From: Thermoflexus hugenholtzii JAD2
GTDB lineage: Bacteria > Chloroflexota > UBA11872 > UBA12225
Length of the DNA stretch: 56,970 bases
Direction: 5' to 3'
NCBI GenBank assembly: GCA_945865725.1
Contig: CAMBEO010000011.1
Location: 1 to 56,970, forward strand
This document shows, one piece after another, positions 52,604 to 56,970 of this stretch. How positions within the stretch are numbered: position 1 is the first letter of the stretch; the number at the start of each line of letters is the position of its first letter. A program made the translations under genes and the position numbers. The notes beneath the pieces were generated by a model that searched no databases, was not told the DNA's origin, and saw only the letters and a list, made by a program, of their open reading frames with translations.

Positions 52604-53288
52604 GGTCGACCTCCAGGTCCAGCGACGCGGCATTCGCGGCCGCCATCACCTCCTCTTCCGGCCACCACGTCGCGAGAAAACGCTCGGACGCCCGCACGAA
52701 ATGCGGTGCCTTGACACGAGTGTCATCGGAGTAGATGAACCGGCGTCCGGTCGTGTCGAGCGGGTCAGGTTCGATCGTGACGCGCCGGTGGATCGCGTCA
52801 TTGTCCGCCTCATACCCGCTGAAGAGCGAAATCCGGGGCACGTCGACCAGAAGCCTCCCTCCGGACCGCAGCGCTCGGGCGATGGCGACGAATGTCGCGT
52901 CAAGCGTCGGGCGGTCCGTGATGTAAAGGAGGACCGTGAAAACACAAACGGCGACGTCAAACGTCTCGTCAAGCGTCATCTGGTCCATCGCTGCGCACTG
53001 CGCCGTCACTCGGCCACCGACGCCCTCCGCATCAGCGCGGACGAGCAGGCGATGCAGCATCGCGGGCGATCGGTCGATCGCGTGTACCGACATCCCATGT
53101 CGAGCGAGTGGCACCGCGAGGCGTCCGGTTCCGGCACCGACGTCAAGTACGCGATCGCCGGGTCGCGCAATCTCCAATACCGCACGAAGGCTCTCGTCGG
53201 TCAACCAGCGGTAACTCTCCCCATACGTTCGCTCGTAAATGAAGTCGTACCAGTCGGCCCACGAGTCGTGGGCAATGCGCTCTCGCAC
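52548..53288 (-). CDS. class I SAM-dependent methyltransferase
   Basis: The 246-residue enzyme has motif I VLDVGAGTGRLAVPLA, the acidic end of strand 2 (HAIDRSPAML), motif II FDVAVCVFTVLLYI and motif III LRSGGRLLVDVP, as in ubiquinone/small-molecule methyltransferases. The N-terminal DSWADWYDFIYERTYG is common in this group. The GTG at 53288 with AAGGAG ten bases upstream is preferred over the longer frame to 53414. The substrate is unknown. Its 3' end overlaps a convergent gene. Confidence 0.88.
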   Translation of the reverse strand: MRERIAHDSWADWYDFIYERTYGESYRWLTDESLRAVLEIARPGDRVLDVGAGTGRLAVPLARHGMSVHAIDRSPAMLHRLLVRADAEGVGGRVTAQCAAMDQMTLDETFDVAVCVFTVLLYITDRPTLDATFVAIARALRSGGRLLVDVPRISLFSGYEADNDAIHRRVTIEPDPLDTTGRRFIYSDDTRVKAPHFVRASERFLATWWPEEEVMAAANAASLDLEVDLSDRFARAASAHWWMRRR

Positions 53289-53902
53289 GGATGGGGCGCT
53301 CCTTTGAAGGATTAGCGTCGTATCGCGAGCACGCGTCTGGCGAGTGCCTCGGGCTGGAGGTAACGCATTGCACCCAACGGCGATCCGGTAGTGGCCGGGC
53401 TTGCGACGTTCCATCGAGCATCCACGATCTCACCGAAGTAAGAACCGAAGTTGCCGCCTTGCTTCGTGATCGTACCGACGGGTTCGGCGCCGAATTGCGT
53501 CGCCGTCGTCGGCGTGATCAGGATGACAAGTGCAGCGAACGTAATGTCCACGGTTCGACACGGCATCATGCCGCCAACGGGATTGGGCGAGTGCTTCGGC
53601 AGTCGATGTCGGGGATGAAACATCCACGCACCAGTTGATCGCGATGAGAGCCATCTGGCTGAGCTCAACAGTTTTCGGCCGGGCCGAGCGATGGGGCGAT
53701 GGGCAACAGTTCGACAAACCGTGAACAGACTCCGGGGGCCGTTTCTGGGACCGCTGACATCCCGCCAGATTATGGGCGTCGGCGATTCCCTGGCACTTCC
53801 GCTCCTGGACGAGCGAGGAAGCGGTACGACCGAGTACCGATTCGTGTCAGAACCACCGCCACACGAATGCGGTCACCATTCGCGGCGCGCAGGATACCGA
53901 GG
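53289..53902. other. intergenic region with a possible small gene
   Basis: This 614-base gap lacks a clear gene. A minus-strand frame at 53312-53569 (85 codons) begins with a possible signal peptide (VDITFAALVILITPTTAT) and ends RRVLAIRR. It has no good ribosome site and no recognised domain, so it is not called. The rest shows nothing. Confidence 0.4.
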
Positions 53903-55069
53903 CTACACCTTTCGAAACTGCACCTTTCCAACGGCCGCGATGAAGTCCGCCGAGGTCGCCGCGAAGGTCGACGGATCCTCCGAGAACACGCGGATCTCGT
54001 AGCCCCACTCTCCGCGCAAGAAGAACAAGTGGGTTGCGACCCACTCGTGCTGGATAAATGCCGGCGCGCCCCCGCCGTCAGGGGTCGACCAGTACTCGAC
54101 CCGTGATCGCGTGTCGTAACGAAGTGCCGACATGCCTCCGACGGTCAGCGCGCCGACAGGGCCATCGACCCCATCGCATTTCGTGACATCCGCGCAATAT
54201 GTCTTGAACACTTTTCGCGCCAACGCTGGGATCGAAATGACGTCCTTGTTGTAGTCGAGGTTGACTGCCACGACGGTCGCGTACGTCGGCGAGCCACCGC
54301 CGCGCACCGTCCAGCTTGCGAGCATGTGCGAGGAATAGGGCACGTCCAAGCGATGATCCCTCGCGCCAACGGCGATCCCGTCGGTCCAACCATCGCCGAC
54401 GCCAAGGGGCAAGTCACCGTCGGCACGCACCAGCGGTGTTCGATTGAGCCGGTGCGTGTCAGGCGTCGCCGTCAGTGGAACCGATGATGGTGACGGGTCG
54501 GGCGTGGGTGCTCTTCGCGGCACGTCCGGTGAGGCAGGCACCAACGCAGTGAATGCCTCCGGAACGGTTGCGCGCGGAAGCGCCTTGCGGGCCAGTGAAC
54601 TAATCGAAATGCCGAATCGCCGTTCCCAGAGCGCTTGGTCGTAGACCAGGGATCCCCAGTTCGCGTCGTCGATCCCGAAAAGCTCGAGGTCACGTACGGA
54701 GGCGACGTGGTTCAGCGTCGGCGATGTCTCGGACGTCTCCCACTTCACGAGGTACACGGGGTCACCAACCTTCAGGAGCCCCGACGAAAGCCAGGGAGCT
54801 CCGCGAGGCATCGCGAGGAGGTCGGCGAGATGGACCTCCCGCCGCAAGTCCCAGTTCGCCGCCCTCCCAGCGAGGGCGCGCGTGTCGCCAGCCCAGTGGA
54901 GGATGCCTCCGTCGTCGGCAACCCAGACGTGGGCCGTCCCACTTAACACGACCACCGTGCCCGGAACGATTTCAGACTGTGCGTGAGCGCGAACCGTCGC
55001 ACTCATGGTCGCACTCATGATCGAGGCAACCGTCGCCGCGATCGCAACTGCTATCCGATAGCGAGACAT
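53903..55069 (-). CDS. secreted protein with N-terminal WETSxTSP-type domain, unknown function
   Basis: The 388-residue protein has an N-terminal signal peptide (MSRYRIAVAIAATVASIM to about residue 31, ending AHAQ). A first domain (about 32-150) contains VVVLSGTAHVWVADDGGILHWAGDTRALAGR, WLSSGLLKVGDPVYLVKWET and LELFGID. A Pro/Ser linker (about 165-190) precedes a second domain (about 200-388) with Cys pair YCADVTKCDG and a beta-rich end. I recall the first domain pattern only as a recurring unannotated one in environmental genomes. GGAGG six bases upstream fixes the ATG at 55069. It is exported; its job is unknown. Confidence 0.8.
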   Translation of the reverse strand: MSRYRIAVAIAATVASIMSATMSATVRAHAQSEIVPGTVVVLSGTAHVWVADDGGILHWAGDTRALAGRAANWDLRREVHLADLLAMPRGAPWLSSGLLKVGDPVYLVKWETSETSPTLNHVASVRDLELFGIDDANWGSLVYDQALWERRFGISISSLARKALPRATVPEAFTALVPASPDVPRRAPTPDPSPSSVPLTATPDTHRLNRTPLVRADGDLPLGVGDGWTDGIAVGARDHRLDVPYSSHMLASWTVRGGGSPTYATVVAVNLDYNKDVISIPALARKVFKTYCADVTKCDGVDGPVGALTVGGMSALRYDTRSRVEYWSTPDGGGAPAFIQHEWVATHLFFLRGEWGYEIRVFSEDPSTFAATSADFIAAVGKVQFRKV

Positions 55070-55365
55070 GCCGACCTCCGCGGCCGCACGGTCGCGCCCG
55101 CGCGGCTCATCTTCCTGCACTGGCACGCGTCCAAAACTGGCGCGTGCCCAACGAATCACGTCCTCATCACGATACGGTGACTGCCGCGGGGAGATCGCAC
55201 GACACGACTGGCCCCACCCATTCCGCCATCGCGAACGTGCCGCAACCGGGTGTATCGTAACTTCACGGCTAATCGCAGTCCCATCGAGAGTGGATGAGGT
55301 AGTGCCGCGACGTAGCGTGATCGAATACCGACGGAAACATCGTTGTGGCGCGGGAGGGGTTGGGC
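55070..55365. other. divergent intergenic region
   Basis: A region between the secreted protein gene and the basic repeat protein gene, nearly 300 bases. It presumably has two promoters; no strong hairpin or motif was seen. Confidence 0.4.
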
Positions 55366-55878
55366 ATGAGTGTCAGTGCGACCATGGGACCTAAGGCGGG
55401 GCGCAAGGCGCGTCGCGCGGCGTCCAAGGCCGAGAAGCTGTCCCGGCGCGCGGCGTCCAGAGCGGAACGCAAGTCGCGTCGCGCGTCGTCCAAGGCCGAA
55501 AGGACCTCTCGGCGCGCGGCGTCCAAGGCGGAGAAGAGATCTCGACGTGCGGCATCCAAGGCCGAGAAGATTTCCCTCCGCATCGCCCGTAAGGCCCGGC
55601 CCCGCCTCGAGTCAGTTGATGTCACGATCGACGTCATTGGCGACCACCACGACCCGCCCTTGACGGCATCCGGTGATGCTCCGGAGTCTGCTGCTCATTT
55701 TTCGATTGACCTAACCGTGGCCTACAACGAAGCCCGTACCGCCCTTGCGCTCGCGCGCATCGAGTTCGACAGCGCGAACTGGGCGAACTCCACGCGGGAG
55801 GACTGGGTGAATGCCTCGACCAGACTTCGGACCGCGTGGAGCGCAGTTGATGACGCGCGCAGCGCGAGTGGTCGATAG
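55366..55878 (+). CDS. very basic 11-residue-repeat protein (histone H1-like / coiled-coil)
   Basis: The 170-residue protein has five near-identical 11-residue units (residues 15-69) of the type SRRAASKAEKx, giving a strongly basic helix. The 11-residue period is the hendecad of right-handed coiled coils. A neutral to acidic linker (about 76-105) follows and the rest (about 106-170) is a second, mixed helix region with YNEARTALALARIEFD. GGGAGG eight bases before the ATG supports the start; a GTG at 55345 is the alternative. Such Lys/Arg/Ala helices bind DNA in histone H1-like bacterial proteins. The family is not known. Confidence 0.75.
   Translation: MSVSATMGPKAGRKARRAASKAEKLSRRAASRAERKSRRASSKAERTSRRAASKAEKRSRRAASKAEKISLRIARKARPRLESVDVTIDVIGDHHDPPLTASGDAPESAAHFSIDLTVAYNEARTALALARIEFDSANWANSTREDWVNASTRLRTAWSAVDDARSASGR
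55408..55572 (+). repeat. five tandem 33-bp coding repeats
   Basis: Five head-to-tail units of 33 bases encode the 11-residue repeats. Third-position changes between units (for example CGGCGC, CGTCGC and CGACGT for the Arg pair) show the array is not of very recent origin. Confidence 0.85.
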
Positions 55879-56337
55879 TCACGCTCGAGGACGCATCGGA
55901 AGAGCTCGCGAATAGCCGTGCCTTGCTCCAACCCTTCGCCGCGGGTGGAGTGCATCAGGTGGCGATGCGCGACATTACGTCGAGGTAGTTTCCATCTCGC
56001 GACCGTCGGCGCCTAATGGTGCCAACTCTGCGATTGCCCTCGGAGTGCTGGTCGCATCCGCCAGGTGGATCGCGCCGGGCCAGACCTGTCTCGCTCGCAC
56101 CGGAGTAGGGGCGGATGTGAAGTACCGTCGTGCTACTCGGCACCCATGCGAGGCCACACCAATCGCAGTGGGTGCGGGCGCGTGGCAGGCACGAGCCCAA
56201 GACGGCGGATCCCACGATTGTCGCGATCGACTCGTGGATGCATTGGCCCACCTCGTTCGACCGCGCGATGCGCGCCGATCAATCGCGAGCCTAAGGGGGC
56301 CTTCAGTCAGCACTCCGCTCGCGCGCATGGCGATTGC
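55879..56337. other. intergenic region
   Basis: This 459-base stretch is downstream of the repeat protein and of the truncated ada gene (convergent). No gene, RNA or repeat is recognised; frames here are weak. Confidence 0.45.
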
Positions 56338-56574
56338 CTAGTCGGCATTTGAATGAAGCGGCCGACAGCGGAGGCAAGCCCGGAAGCCAGCGGCGGAGGC
56401 TGCCGCGCCATTCTGGAAGTACGACACGTTTTCGCGCCGCGGGCGCGCTGGGCAGGACGGGCGGCAAAAGATTCGCGTCGTCCGGACCCCATACACGAAG
56501 GTGCCATCGCGGGCCCGGTCACGGCGAGTGATCGCGTCCCAGAGGTGATCCTCGATGGAACCGCTGTCAGCCAT
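56338..56574 (-). CDS. Ada metal-binding domain protein, truncated
   Basis: The product of about 78 residues is only the N-terminal zinc domain of Ada, which takes a methyl group from phosphotriesters on a Cys. The four metal-binding Cys are in FCRPSCPAR (two) and CLRCRP (two), with the typical DGTFVYGVRTTRIF and AAGFRAC segments. The frame stops ten residues after the last Cys, so the AraC-type DNA-binding domain and methyltransferase domains are absent. It is either a broken ada or a stand-alone sensor domain. ATG 56574 is the first plausible start; its ribosome site is weak. It is downstream of flagellin on the same strand. Confidence 0.7.
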   Translation of the reverse strand: MADSGSIEDHLWDAITRRDRARDGTFVYGVRTTRIFCRPSCPARPRRENVSYFQNGAAASAAGFRACLRCRPLHSNAD

Positions 56575-56737
56575 TCGCCGCGGATCGGAGTTCGACGTGT
56601 CCACGGTGAGACCGTTGCCCTTCGACCTGACGTGATGCGACCAACGCAAACTTCCTGCGTCATTTCCAGGCAGAAAGACGGAACGGGTGGACACGCTCAT
56701 GCGCATCCACCCGTCGTCGCCGGTCAGGCGCCTCGCG

Positions 56738-56970
56738 TTACTTGAGCAACTGGAGGGCCATCTGCGGGGTCTGGTTCGCTTGCGCGAGGACGGCCATTGT
56801 CGACTGCTGCAGGATTTGGGTCCGCACCATCTCCGACACCGCCTGCGCCACGTCCGCGTCCCGGATCCGGCTGTTCGCCGCCCCGGTGTTCTCGGACGCC
56901 ACGCCCAGGCTGTTGATCGTGCTCGCCAGCCGGTTCTGCATCGCGCCGATCCGTCCGCGCGACGTGCTGA
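56738..56970 (-). CDS. flagellin, C-terminal part (5' end outside window)
   Basis: The visible 76 or so codons are the conserved flagellin C-terminal D0/D1 region: GAMQNRLASTINSL, NTGAANSRIRDADVA, MVRTQILQQSTMAVLAQANQTP and a terminal LQLLK. This part forms the inner core helix of the flagellar filament and the end recognised for export. The gene continues beyond the window edge upstream. The stop is 163 bases before the truncated ada start on the same strand. Flagellin presence implies motility, though no other flagellar gene is in view. Confidence 0.95.
   Translation of the reverse strand, partial: STSRGRIGAMQNRLASTINSLGVASENTGAANSRIRDADVAQAVSEMVRTQILQQSTMAVLAQANQTPQMALQLLK

Noticed and set aside
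53312-53569. Possible small secreted protein upstream of the methyltransferase
   Set aside because: A signal-like start is present, but there is no good ribosome site and no recognisable mature part.

Overview
This is a high-GC bacterial chromosomal segment. It carries no rRNA or ribosomal-protein operon, so taxonomy is an inference. A Rex NADH-sensing repressor, TatA, SURF1 (aerobic cytochrome oxidase assembly), several universal stress proteins and a flagellin at the right edge indicate an aerobic or facultative, flagellated bacterium. The style of the genes (GTG starts, orphan lipoproteins, many sugar-acid enzymes) fits Chloroflexota or a neighbouring high-GC phylum, but this is not proven. 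No phage, IS element, CRISPR array or classical defence island was seen. Seven tRNA genes were found.

Left part (1-31 kb). The window opens inside a ZIP-type metal transporter that contains a cyclic-nucleotide-binding domain. A carbohydrate-acid module follows (1.7-6.3 kb): sugar isomerase/epimerase, two Gfo/Idh/MocA dehydrogenases and a KDPG-type aldolase. Next come an aminotransferase/CvpA/Rex group, a solute-binding lipoprotein overlapping a CsaA-like gene, and tatA. A long run of minus-strand genes spans 20.2 to 11.8 kb: enolase-superfamily dehydratase, 2-oxo acid dehydrogenase E1 alpha and beta, an HpaB-family protein, a SIS isomerase, a TPR protein, a roadblock protein and Ndk. Then come a small-molecule kinase, pyrophosphatase and a tRNA. 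The most unusual locus is at 22.6-27.7 kb: an APC permease followed by one 977-residue protein that joins an MlrC-type metallohydrolase to a class III (GSAM-like) aminotransferase. A second aminotransferase lies divergently.

Middle part (29-43 kb). Genes here are AlkA-type glycosylase, an S9 peptidase, HpcH/HpaI aldolase, two short-chain dehydrogenases, a badly frameshifted LamG-domain pseudogene, about 1 kb of apparently degenerate DNA, a coupled small protein plus amidase (AtzG/AtzE-like), SURF1 and a TPR-FkbM methyltransferase. A cluster of tRNAs (Trp, Leu, Glu, Arg) surrounds a sulfurtransferase.

Right part (43-57 kb). This is a stress/signalling neighbourhood: tandem universal stress protein, membrane-anchored multicopper oxidase with an extra cupredoxin domain, GAF hybrid histidine kinase with two receivers, a coupled small protein, a NarL-type regulator, a second stress protein and a LysM protein. 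It is followed by mostly uncharacterised genes: a translationally coupled small pair, a methyltransferase, a secreted protein, a very basic 11-residue-repeat protein and a truncated Ada. The C-terminus of flagellin runs off the right edge.
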